Positions 1 through 6,396 are shown, counted from the stretch's first letter. The stretch is 11,319 nt of DNA from Bacteriovoracaceae bacterium UBA7317 (GCA_002474345.1 DKQD01000132.1:1-11319); one strand, 5' to 3'. A program made the numbers and translations. The notes: a model not told the origin generated them from the letters alone.

Positions 1-37
1 AGTTTATCTTTTTTATAGGTTAATTTTCGGATTGCTG

Positions 38-64
38 CATAAAAATCTAAATATTAGATTATGC
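38..64. repeat. AT-rich inverted repeat (hairpin) downstream of the barrel gene
   Basis: Arms ATCTAA and TTAGAT enclose a 3-nt loop, and an outer arm GCATA/TATGC extends the pairing past a three-base bulge (AAA) on one side. It lies about 80 nt past the stop of the outer-membrane protein gene. Read on the minus strand the inner hairpin is followed by TTTTTAT, so it could be a weak AT-only terminator, but it has no GC-rich stem. The rest of 1-139 holds no gene that I can see. Confidence 0.35.
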
Positions 65-139
65 GTTAAAAATTTGCTCTTAGAAGACTTTAAACATTCT
101 AGGAAAGAAAGGGCAAGCCGTTACACACAATGCTAATTA

Positions 140-1348
140 CTAAAAGCCAAAGCCTGTGGATAAGCTGAGAGAAATTCTTCGATCTTCATCCCCTCTAAAA
201 TTTTGGTCAGAAGGTTCTGGGTTAACTGAGTAAGTTGTTAAATCAAAATCGACAGTTTTTGATTTAAAGCCTAAACCGGCAGTCCCATAGGAATCACCAT
301 ATCCAAACCGAAGAAAGAAAGACCTTGAAAAGTCTAACTCCACACCAACCAAAACTCTTCTAATGACTGGCAACGGCTTTTCTTCACTTTCAACTATTAC
401 TTTATGCTGGTTTGTCAGGTCCTTATAATTGACTTCAATACTCATCCTGGTTTTTGAGCCTATCTTAGGTGTAACCGAAAAGCCTACATCAATAGAGGTT
501 TTAATCTTATCTGGAGGCCCAGCACGACGAGTGGTCTCGAAGTTTTTACCTATAGCATTATGAATTGTCGCAGAAAAAATGGGAAGCCAACTAATAGGCA
601 AGGTTAGCTTAGCTCCACCTGTTATAATGAGGGCCGATCCTTTTTTATAATTGCCCTCTCCAATAGCAGTATTAAAATCATTAGTAGCACCAATATCGCT
701 GCCAGAAACATCTGAAGTTCCATCAAGCTCATTTCTTGTAAGATAAGTTGCCGTAGCCCCTCCCTTAATAATTCCACCAAAAAGAGAAAGGTTCATTGAG
801 CCATAAAGCCCAAAGTCAGTCCTGTCAGCAAATTCAACACATTTTGTAGCACAAACATCTGTATCATTGGTACTCTTAACCCTCATTCTTGTTTTTCTTG
901 AGAAAAGTGCTCCTACGCTAAAAAAACGCGCTGTAATGTTGGGAATAAATTGATAGCGTGTACTGGTCGTATTACCAGGCTTAGATTTAAGGTTTTTCAT
1001 TTGTCCGACCATGGTGAGGGCGGTAGGTAAATTAGTGATAGCATCGGTTATTTTTCCACCAGTTGCGACTTTCATCCACCCCATATTGGTCTCAGCATGC
1101 AGGTTACTAAGGTGAAACTTTATATCTCTTACCGATCCAAGCCCGGCGGGGTTATAAAAAGGTGCTGAACTATCATCAACCTTTGAAATATAGGCTCCTC
1201 CAAGCGCTAGGGCCCTACCTGAGACAGCTAGCTCCGGAAAAATTGCGTCTTCAAAACCTAGTTGGGAAGCTAAGGAAGCCCTTGACCCTAAAAAAAGGGG
1301 CATTATTAAGAAGATGAGATGTAATGAAACTCTAATTGATCTTTTCAC
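140..1348 (-). CDS. Outer-membrane beta-barrel protein, PorV/FadL-like
   Basis: An exported protein of 402 residues, probably an outer-membrane beta-barrel. Residues 1-28 form a signal peptide: basic MKRSIR, a hydrophobic core around LIFLIMPLFL, and a likely cut near SLA-SQ. The first part of the mature protein has the pattern RALALGGAY, then DDSSAPFYNPAGLG (about 46-71), which is typical of the PorV/PorQ/UPF0164 and FadL-like barrels. The remainder alternates polar and hydrophobic residues as barrel strands do, and the chain ends in ...SLSTGFGF with a terminal Phe, as BAM substrates usually do. C166 and C170 could form a small disulfide in a loop. The start is GTG at 1348; an overlapping ATG at 1350 is followed at once by TGA. 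The gene lies 80 nt behind the dehydrogenase gene, with a hairpin between. The cargo is unknown: lipid or hydrophobic-compound transport is a family-level guess, and I see no type IX secretion genes here. Confidence 0.8.
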   Translation of the reverse strand: MKRSIRVSLHLIFLIMPLFLGSRASLASQLGFEDAIFPELAVSGRALALGGAYISKVDDSSAPFYNPAGLGSVRDIKFHLSNLHAETNMGWMKVATGGKITDAITNLPTALTMVGQMKNLKSKPGNTTSTRYQFIPNITARFFSVGALFSRKTRMRVKSTNDTDVCATKCVEFADRTDFGLYGSMNLSLFGGIIKGGATATYLTRNELDGTSDVSGSDIGATNDFNTAIGEGNYKKGSALIITGGAKLTLPISWLPIFSATIHNAIGKNFETTRRAGPPDKIKTSIDVGFSVTPKIGSKTRMSIEVNYKDLTNQHKVIVESEEKPLPVIRRVLVGVELDFSRSFFLRFGYGDSYGTAGLGFKSKTVDFDLTTYSVNPEPSDQNFRGDEDRRISLSLSTGFGF

Positions 1349-1384
1349 ATGCTAAGGATAACACACCACGAAACAGCTAAGAAC

Positions 1385-1415
1385 ATGGACGGCTTTTCCC
1401 CTTAAAACCGTCCAT
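1385..1415. terminator. Strong hairpin between dehydrogenase and barrel genes
   Basis: Perfect 8-bp arms ATGGACGG (1385-1392) and CCGTCCAT (1408-1415), with additional TTTT/AAAA pairing inside, make a stable stem that begins 13 nt after the dehydrogenase stop. On the minus strand it is followed by GTTCTTAG, which is not a real U-tract, so it is not a classical intrinsic terminator in the direction where one is needed. On the plus strand it is followed by TTTTACTTT, but no plus-strand gene ends here. It may instead protect the 3' end of the dehydrogenase mRNA or separate expression of the two genes. Confidence 0.4.
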
Positions 1416-1428
1416 TTTACTTTGTGAA

Positions 1429-2538
1429 TTAAATCAATTTTTTTCTGCCAGGAAACCTATGGGCCAATCTACCTAGGTAACGCCCCTTAATATTCTTAAT
1501 AGATTGAATTCTCTGCTCAGCTAACAAATCAGTGGCTTGATGAACTGGGATATCGTCTTTATCTGATTTTTTAAAAATTTCTAACGTTGTGTCATAGATT
1601 GTATCGACCATTCTCGTGGCCTTATCTTCTGACCAACCCTCAAACTCAATAGAAACATTCATCAAACCGCCTGCATTAATCAAATAATCTGGGGCATACA
1701 AAATATCTTTTTCTTTAAGAATATCTCCATGCCTGTTTTCAGCTAATTGATTATTTGCGCAACCAGCCACGACTCTACACTTAAGTCGTTCAATCGTGTC
1801 ATCATTAATGGTTGCTCCTAAAGCACAGGGAGAGTAGACGTCACATGGGATGTCATAAATCTCATCCACTGAAACCCTTTCAGCATTAGGTACAAACTCT
1901 TTAAACCTTTCAACATTTTTTTCATTAATGTCACAAAAGAAAACTTTCGCACCATTATCACTTAATAATTTTCCTAGATGGCAACCAACAGACCCTGCTC
2001 CTTGCAAAGCAAAAACCTTGCCTTTTACAGATCTATCTCCAAAAGTTTTTAAGCAAGAAGCCTCTATCCCCCTAAAAGTCCCTAGGGCAGTAAAAGGAGC
2101 TGGATTTCCAGAACCTCCATGGATCTTTGCAACACCACAAACATTGGAAGTCTCGGTAAAAATATGTTCTATATCTTCAACAGTAATATTGACGTCTTCT
2201 GCGGTAATGTATCTTCCATTAAGCGACTCTAAAAACCTACCATAGCATCTAAAAAGAGCTTCAGACTTATCTTGGACTGGATCGCCAATAATGACAGCTT
2301 TTCCTCCACCTAAATTCAGACCAGCAACAGCTGCCTTATAAGTCATTCCCTTAGAAAGCCTTAAAACATCGCTTAAAGCCTCCTCTTCATTCTTGTAAGG
2401 CCACATTCTGGTTCCGCCCAAAGCAGGCCCTAGAATAGTATTATGAATGGCAATAATAACTTTTAAGTTACAAGAGGGATCACTAAAGAAAACTACTTCT
2501 TCGTGTCCTTCCTTGTATAAAGTTTCAAATTTTAACAT
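1429..2538 (-). CDS. ldh: Leucine / branched-chain amino acid dehydrogenase
   Basis: A cytoplasmic NAD-dependent Glu/Leu/Phe/Val dehydrogenase of 369 residues that oxidatively deaminates leucine and related amino acids to 2-oxo acids and ammonia. Counted from the second Met, the catalytic residues fall where they do in Bacillus leucine dehydrogenase: K68 (GMTYKAA) and K80 (LGGGKAVI), with the substrate-pocket GGTRM at 41-45. A Rossmann motif GAGSVG lies at 180-185, and D203 after the second strand favours NAD over NADP. The gene starts ATGATG; the ribosome site AGGAG is 3 nt from the first ATG and 6 nt from the second, so I take 2538 (2541 is the alternative). Length matches the family. Leu versus Val or Phe preference cannot be read from the sequence. 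A catabolic role fits a protein-consuming organism, but that is inference. It is divergent from the ferredoxin gene. Confidence 0.93.
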   Translation of the reverse strand: MLKFETLYKEGHEEVVFFSDPSCNLKVIIAIHNTILGPALGGTRMWPYKNEEEALSDVLRLSKGMTYKAAVAGLNLGGGKAVIIGDPVQDKSEALFRCYGRFLESLNGRYITAEDVNITVEDIEHIFTETSNVCGVAKIHGGSGNPAPFTALGTFRGIEASCLKTFGDRSVKGKVFALQGAGSVGCHLGKLLSDNGAKVFFCDINEKNVERFKEFVPNAERVSVDEIYDIPCDVYSPCALGATINDDTIERLKCRVVAGCANNQLAENRHGDILKEKDILYAPDYLINAGGLMNVSIEFEGWSEDKATRMVDTIYDTTLEIFKKSDKDDIPVHQATDLLAEQRIQSIKNIKGRYLGRLAHRFPGRKKLI

Positions 2539-2607
2539 CATTTGCTCCTGGCAATTATTTCTCAGCTGATTCCCCTCAACTTTATTTCAAAGAAGACGAG
2601 AAGTCGC

Positions 2608-2634
2608 ACTCAAGAGTATAGCAACTCGAAGAGT
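2608..2634. promoter_or_regulatory. Tandem ACTC/GAGT inverted repeats, possible operator and -10 box
   Basis: Two short palindromes sit side by side in the divergent spacer between the dehydrogenase and ferredoxin genes: ACTC-AA-GAGT (2608-2617) and ACTC-GAA-GAGT (2624-2634), with centres about 16 nt apart. A minus-strand TATACT (2615-2620), good as a -10 box for the dehydrogenase, overlaps the edge of the first palindrome. No convincing -35 is present 17 nt upstream. A regulator binding here would control the dehydrogenase and perhaps the ferredoxin. No regulator gene is nearby. Confidence 0.3.
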
Positions 2635-2681
2635 AACGTTAGAAAACAGCCGAATTTTAAACGCTCGAGGATGAAAACCAT

Positions 2682-3008
2682 ATGCCCAAAGTGTCATTAA
2701 AAGAAAATGATAACATTTTCACTTATGAAGCTGAAGAAGACGAAATTATATACCATGCATTAGAAAGGCAGGGCAAAAAGCTCCCCCATGGGTGTTTAGC
2801 AGGGTCCTGTGGTTCATGTAGAATGATTGTTTTGGAAGGAGAGGATAACCTAAGAGATCCCGGCCATATTGAATCTGATACAGTCAGGCATCTAAAAGAA
2901 ACTTATACGGAAAAACATGGTGAAGAGTTTTTAAAGAACAAAACAGTCAGATTATCGTGCAGGGCAAAAATACTAAAAAACGAAATTACAATTAAGCCGC
3001 TAAAGTAG
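2682..3008 (+). CDS. [2Fe-2S] ferredoxin, long-insert variant
   Basis: A soluble electron carrier of 108 residues with the plant/bacterial-type [2Fe-2S] fold. The cluster ligands are C38, C43, C46 (GCLAGSCGSC) and C93 (RLSCRAK). The spacing C-x4-C-x2-C is standard, but 46 residues separate the third and fourth Cys, compared with roughly 29 in plant-type and about 36 in adrenodoxin-type proteins. The extra segment (about 53-86) is charged and probably helical. The start is ATG 2682, with GAGG 11 nt upstream; an overlapping ATG at 2671 reads only nine codons. No reductase or oxygenase lies next to it, so its partner is unknown. It converges with the CNNM gene with an 11-nt gap and no terminator between. 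Confidence 0.9.
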   Translation: MPKVSLKENDNIFTYEAEEDEIIYHALERQGKKLPHGCLAGSCGSCRMIVLEGEDNLRDPGHIESDTVRHLKETYTEKHGEEFLKNKTVRLSCRAKILKNEITIKPLK

Positions 3009-3019
3009 AAGTGTCAAAC

Positions 3020-4375
3020 TCACTCTGACTTATCTTTTGCAAAAGTAACATTCGCTGGTTTAGAGTCAGGTTTACCGTCTAAATCTGACTCTTGCTTAGA
3101 AAATAGATGCCTCTCACCATCCACATCACTTATTTTTATTTCTTTAATTTCGAGATTATCTACCTTATAGATTTCAAAAGAAAAGCCTTCCCAAACTATA
3201 ATCTGACCTTGTTCTGGAAAGTTATTTCCAAGCATATCCAGAATAAAACCAGCAAGTGTAGAGTAATTATCATTGAGAGGAATTTTCACGTCATAGTCAT
3301 TTTGTAAATCCCTCAAGTTCACGTGTCCCTCAAGAACTATTCCACTTTTCAGTGATCCTTGTTCTTGACTAGCTTTTAATCTATCTTCCTCCACATCGTG
3401 TTCATCCTGAATTTCCCCAACAATTTCTTCAATAATATCTTCCAAGGTCACGATTCCAACGATGAGACCATTCTCATCTTTAACAAGTGCAAGATGGACT
3501 TTCTTTTTATTCATATAATCGAAGACTGCATGGATCCTCATATGCTCGTAAACATAAAAAGGCTTCTTCAATATCTTTCGAATTTCAAAATCTTCTCTTT
3601 TTTCGGCCTCAACACAAGCCAAATCTTTGACGTGAAGAAATCCCAATGCGTGATCAAGGTCACCTTCACATACAGGATAACGACTATGACTATCCTTATT
3701 AATGTAATTAACAATTTCCGAAAAATTTAAATCATGATTTACGTACTTTACCTGAGACCTAAGGATCATAATATCCTTAACCTTAATTTTAGGAAATTCT
3801 AAAATTGAGGTTAATAGGTCTATCTGTTTCGCATCTATCGTGTTTTCTCTATCCGCTTTATTGATAAGGTATTCAATGTCTTTTCTTGTAACCAACCTTC
3901 CTGTTAGCTCACCCTTTTCCCCTAAAACACTTCTAGTGATCCAAGTCATAAGCTTTACAATTGGAAAAAATAAAAAATAATTCCATTTTAAAAAGCTAAT
4001 TACTGGCACAACAAATTTTTCTGCATGGGCCCTGGCAAAAGTTTTCGGAATGATTTCTCCGAAAATTAAAATGACAATTGTAGTGATACCAGTACTGATA
4101 CTAACCACATCAGACTTGAAAATTCTTGAAGTAATAATGGTTACCAAACTTGCTGCAAGAATATTGGCAATATTATTGCCCACAAGTATCGTACTTAATA
4201 TTTCGTTAGACTTTTCAACCATGAAAGTCATGACTTTTCCCCGGCTTCCACCCTGTTCGATCATCTGACGGGCCCTGTCTATTCCTATAGACATTAAAAC
4301 TGCCTCTGAGGAAGAGTAAAAACCAGAAAAGAAAAAGCATACAACAAGGAATAAAACCTCAGATGTTTCAACCAT
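3020..4375 (-). CDS. CNNM/CorC-family transport protein with CBS pair (hemolysin-like)
   Basis: An inner-membrane protein of 451 residues in the CNNM/CorB (UPF0053, often labelled hemolysin or TlyC) family, linked elsewhere to Mg2+ transport. The N-terminal DUF21 region (about 1-165) has hydrophobic helices near 6-20, 58-82 and 92-106, followed by a further hydrophobic stretch, and the conserved GEIIPKT signature. A CBS-domain pair follows (about 190-320; motifs SRYPVCEGD and GIVTLEDIIEEIVGEI), and then a CorC/HlyC-type C-terminal domain with NDNYSTLAGFILDMLG. A hydrophilic tail of about 30 residues ends the chain. Length and order are typical of full-length members. ATG 4375 is preceded by GAGAG 9 nt upstream. 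A 239-bp leader region with folded elements lies upstream, so expression may be controlled there. The old hemolysin label should not be read as toxin activity. Confidence 0.9.
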   Translation of the reverse strand: MVETSEVLFLVVCFFFSGFYSSSEAVLMSIGIDRARQMIEQGGSRGKVMTFMVEKSNEILSTILVGNNIANILAASLVTIITSRIFKSDVVSISTGITTIVILIFGEIIPKTFARAHAEKFVVPVISFLKWNYFLFFPIVKLMTWITRSVLGEKGELTGRLVTRKDIEYLINKADRENTIDAKQIDLLTSILEFPKIKVKDIMILRSQVKYVNHDLNFSEIVNYINKDSHSRYPVCEGDLDHALGFLHVKDLACVEAEKREDFEIRKILKKPFYVYEHMRIHAVFDYMNKKKVHLALVKDENGLIVGIVTLEDIIEEIVGEIQDEHDVEEDRLKASQEQGSLKSGIVLEGHVNLRDLQNDYDVKIPLNDNYSTLAGFILDMLGNNFPEQGQIIVWEGFSFEIYKVDNLEIKEIKISDVDGERHLFSKQESDLDGKPDSKPANVTFAKDKSE

Positions 4376-4429
4376 GTTTAAAAACTCTCTTTATTCATTA
4401 GTTTAGGTAATATAAAAGATAAATTAATT

Positions 4430-4490
4430 GATAGGGGGTGGTCATTCTCATGACCGGTGATCGACAGGGGTTCCAAGGTGACTGACTATC
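4430..4490 (-). other. Structured or repeated element in the CNNM leader (possible RNA element)
   Basis: In the 239-bp gene-free stretch 4376-4614, a GC-richer block of about 60 nt stands out from its AT-rich surroundings. Its ends pair (GATAG 4430-4434 with CTATC 4486-4490). Inside is a perfect 6-bp hairpin whose minus-strand loop is GAGA, a GNRA tetraloop (4440-4455). Read on the plus strand it also has a near-exact direct repeat, GGTGATCGAC (4456-4465) and GGTGACTGAC (4477-4486), exactly 21 bp apart. It lies 55-115 nt upstream of the CNNM start. I do not recognise a riboswitch class. It could be a cis-acting leader RNA, a small RNA, or protein-binding DNA. Confidence 0.35.
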
Positions 4491-4510
4491 CTTTGTTAAT
4501 GCTATTATTA

Positions 4511-4543
4511 CGAAAAAGCAGAAGATGTTGGCAACATTCTGCT
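4511..4543 (-). terminator. Intrinsic terminator of the Nudix/membrane/zinc-ribbon operon
   Basis: On the minus strand the arms AGCAGA...TCTGCT, with the inner pair ATGTT/AACAT around a 3-nt loop and a 2-nt bulge, are followed directly by TTTTTCG. It begins about 70 nt after the zinc-ribbon stop, which fits the end of that operon. The plus strand has no U-tract, so it works in one direction only. Confidence 0.75.
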
Positions 4544-4614
4544 CTTCCTACATCTCTCTATTTATAACACAAAGACAAAAACAATTAAATCCTAAAGATA
4601 ATAATAAATTTTGT

Positions 4615-5091
4615 TTAATGGTCTAACTGCTCTCCCTTAAAATCGTGACCTGAATAAACAATTCTATCATTCATTTCATGATTAAAAGGCCCTATAGACT
4701 CTATATTCTTAACTTTTCTAAAAATCGACTGACAGTTATAACATATAGCAATATTCCCTATCTTGCTGAAAAGAAACAGGTCAAAAAGCCATAAAACGAT
4801 AAGGCTTATTCCATAGGTATAAATCGCCAAAATTGAAGCGATAATAAATAAAACAACTCCAATTTTTCTATTAAAGTCTTTCTGTACATAGAAATCTTTT
4901 CTTCCACAACACGGGCAATCTTGCAAAATACCCTCTTCGTGATCAGAGTTAAAAGAAAGGCTGACCTCATGTTGGCAAATATCACATGTTGCCTTTTTTG
5001 AGCTTTGGGATGGATAAACATGAATGCCAGACCCGCAGTTAGGACAAGTCAAATGAACAGTCATTACGCCTTCTTCGGATACGCCTTTCAT
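4615..5091 (-). CDS. Membrane-anchored double zinc-ribbon protein, unknown function
   Basis: A 158-residue protein with four CxxC knuckles: C16/C19 (CPNC), C36/C39 (CDIC), C59/C62 (CPCC) and C117/C120 (CYNC). The first two make one zinc ribbon. The third and fourth would make a second ribbon split by a hydrophobic segment (about 76-108, room for two helices) that forms a hairpin in the membrane. The C-terminus is polar. I do not recognise a named family and no catalytic motif is visible; a scaffold or binding role is inference only. Its start overlaps the stop of the upstream membrane-protein gene as ATGA, suggesting coupled translation. A second in-frame ATG at 5064 has AGAAGG 4 nt upstream and would give the more usual short N-terminus before the first knuckle, so the true start is open. 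It is the last gene of its operon. Confidence 0.75.
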   Translation of the reverse strand: MKGVSEEGVMTVHLTCPNCGSGIHVYPSQSSKKATCDICQHEVSLSFNSDHEEGILQDCPCCGRKDFYVQKDFNRKIGVVLFIIASILAIYTYGISLIVLWLFDLFLFSKIGNIAICYNCQSIFRKVKNIESIGPFNHEMNDRIVYSGHDFKGEQLDH

Positions 5092-5876
5092 AAATACATC
5101 CCATATTTGTGAAATAAGTAAGTCGAAATCAACTCACCTACAAAAACAAAAAATGTCATTACATATAGAACGCCTGTTGCACTTTGAATAGAGCGCATTT
5201 TAACAAGCCGCCATGTAAAATAACTCATAATACCAATAATAAGATAACCCCAGACCATTCTCATAGTGAGAATAATCCAATTAAACATATACCCTGCCCC
5301 TAAACGGCTCCCTTCTAAAAAGAAACCGGCGTCCTTAAATAGAGCGCCAAGAGTCATCAATAGCTTAAGACACATTACAAACCATGTAACAAACAATGCC
5401 ACCTTCAAAGGCTTTTCAGAAAGCTTTGGCACGACTAAATACCAATGCCCTAAAAGCATAGAATAAGTGATAACTCCTAGAAAGAGGGCCGAAGAAAAGA
5501 AGAAGGTCACATTCATTAAGTTAAAACCACCTTCAGTAAACTGATGAGATTGATAAGTATAGAGAGCAGCAGCAAGGGCCAAATTTTGAATAATATAAAG
5601 CGCCCACATAGTTGCTGTTTTTTTATCCCTATGAAAAATCGAAGACAAAACTAGACATAGAGATGCCAAAAGGTACATCCAGGAAGCGGTGTCACCAAAA
5701 GGAACTCTATATATATGGCAAACAAACCCCAAAAGAAGGGACGAAACTGAGACGTTATGCACCAACCTTAAAAAACCTCCCCCAGTCAATTCGCTCTTGG
5801 CTATGAGAGTAAACAAGCTAATTCCAAAGGCCATTGATAAAAGGAAAAACTCTGCGATACTTAAGATAAAGGGCAT
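5088..5876 (-). CDS. Eight-helix integral membrane protein, unknown function
   Basis: A 262-residue polytopic membrane protein with about eight hydrophobic segments (near 5-26, 35-56, 64-82, 87-108, 118-145, 155-180, 194-222, 232-255) and short polar loops. Histidines lie in or near segments at LVHNVS (about 40), VCHIYR (about 54) and GHWYLVVPKL (about 138-147), the last being the most family-like motif. Membrane-embedded His could bind heme or metal, as in cytochrome-b-like or heme-handling proteins, but no CxxCH or other diagnostic signature is present, so I assign no function. Its start overlaps the 3' end of the Nudix gene by 16 nt, and its stop overlaps the zinc-ribbon start as ATGA, so the three are made together. 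The zinc-ribbon protein, also membrane-anchored, may be its partner. Confidence 0.8.
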   Translation of the reverse strand: MPFILSIAEFFLLSMAFGISLFTLIAKSELTGGGFLRLVHNVSVSSLLLGFVCHIYRVPFGDTASWMYLLASLCLVLSSIFHRDKKTATMWALYIIQNLALAAALYTYQSHQFTEGGFNLMNVTFFFSSALFLGVITYSMLLGHWYLVVPKLSEKPLKVALFVTWFVMCLKLLMTLGALFKDAGFFLEGSRLGAGYMFNWIILTMRMVWGYLIIGIMSYFTWRLVKMRSIQSATGVLYVMTFFVFVGELISTYLFHKYGMYL

Positions 5877-6328
5877 AACGTGTCCTTCGCTTCCAACAAA
5901 AAGTTTGATTGTAAGTATTTTGAAAAACTCTCCACAATACTATAATTAGCAGCTAGCATTTTACCCTCTAAAAGTTGAGTACCTTTTTTAAAATTAATAA
6001 AAAAAGTTTTTTGCCTTTCAGATTTAGGCAACTTTTCTGCAGGGTGATATAAATAGAATACGTTAAGGAGAACATTTCTGTCTGTATATGAATGTGTTGT
6101 AACTTTAAATTCTTCTATTTTTGGACATTCTACCCCGACCTCTTCTTCAAATTCTCTACATGCAGCCTCTATTGGGGTCTCATCGGACTCCACCTTTCCG
6201 CCAGGAAACTCCCAAAAATCGTTTAAGCTGCCTTCCTCTTTTCTTTTCTGCATCCATAAAGAGAAGCCTTCCTTAGAAACTGCAGTTAAAACAAGAACAA
6301 TAGATACGGGAATAAACTTTTTAGCCAT
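5861..6328 (-). CDS. MutT-like Nudix hydrolase (NTP pyrophosphohydrolase)
   Basis: A 155-residue cytoplasmic Nudix enzyme, probably a house-cleaning hydrolase that turns oxidised or excess (d)NTP into NMP and pyrophosphate. The Nudix box is complete: G44, E50, R58-E59, E62-E63 and G65 follow the Gx5Ex7REUxEExGU pattern. It is preceded by DFWEFPGGK, and later come H-S-Y-T-D-R and the C-terminal AANYSIVESF, both like MutT. That favours the 8-oxo-dGTPase type, though substrate cannot be fixed from sequence. I start at ATG 6328. A TTG at 6364 would add 12 mostly Lys residues, but it lies at or before the predicted transcript start and precedes a lysine-rich run encoded by poly-A tracts. First gene of a three-gene operon; its 3' end overlaps the next gene by 16 nt. 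Confidence 0.88.
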   Translation of the reverse strand: MAKKFIPVSIVLVLTAVSKEGFSLWMQKRKEEGSLNDFWEFPGGKVESDETPIEAACREFEEEVGVECPKIEEFKVTTHSYTDRNVLLNVFYLYHPAEKLPKSERQKTFFINFKKGTQLLEGKMLAANYSIVESFSKYLQSNFLLEAKDTLCPLS

Positions 6329-6334
6329 AAATAA

Positions 6335-6357
6335 TTTTTTTTTACCTATTTTTTTTT
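6335..6357. repeat. Paired nine-base T homopolymers ahead of the Nudix gene
   Basis: Two runs of nine T (6335-6343 and 6349-6357; A runs on the coding strand) are separated by ACCTA. They sit in the leader between the predicted promoter and ATG 6328. Such runs can slip during replication or transcription, which would change leader length, or reading frame if the upstream TTG were used. Confidence 0.6.
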
Positions 6358-6367
6358 CAAGCAAAGC

Positions 6368-6396
6368 AAATTAACACTCTTTCACCATCTCGACAA
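6368..6396 (-). promoter_or_regulatory. Putative sigma-70 promoter of the Nudix operon
   Basis: On the minus strand TTGTCG (6391-6396) is followed after 17 nt by TAATTT (6368-6373), with a TG one base before it, as in extended -10 promoters. Transcription would begin near 6361, about 30 nt ahead of ATG 6328. That start point argues against the TTG at 6364 as the start codon. Confidence 0.45.

Noticed and set aside
1928..2245. Open frame on the plus strand opposite the dehydrogenase gene
   Set aside because: It is antisense to a clearly conserved enzyme, has no recognisable motif, and looks like a by-product of the coding strand's codon pattern.
2671..2700. Nine-codon reading frame overlapping the ferredoxin start (encodes a CPKC-like peptide)
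   Set aside because: Its ATG directly abuts the GAGG ribosome site with no spacing, so it is unlikely to be translated; the ferredoxin ATG at 2682 has workable spacing.
3107..4268. Several plus-strand open frames opposite the CNNM gene
   Set aside because: They lack ribosome sites and motifs, and their Phe/Ile-rich composition reflects the complement of a membrane-protein gene.
4451..4486. Eleven-codon plus-strand frame within the folded element
   Set aside because: Too short, and the same bases are better explained by the hairpin and direct repeat.
4559..4568. Extended -10-like sequence (TG-T-TATAAAT on the minus strand) just before the 4511-4543 hairpin
   Set aside because: No acceptable -35, and a transcript starting there would meet the terminator at once; it could be an attenuated CNNM promoter, but the evidence is too thin to list.
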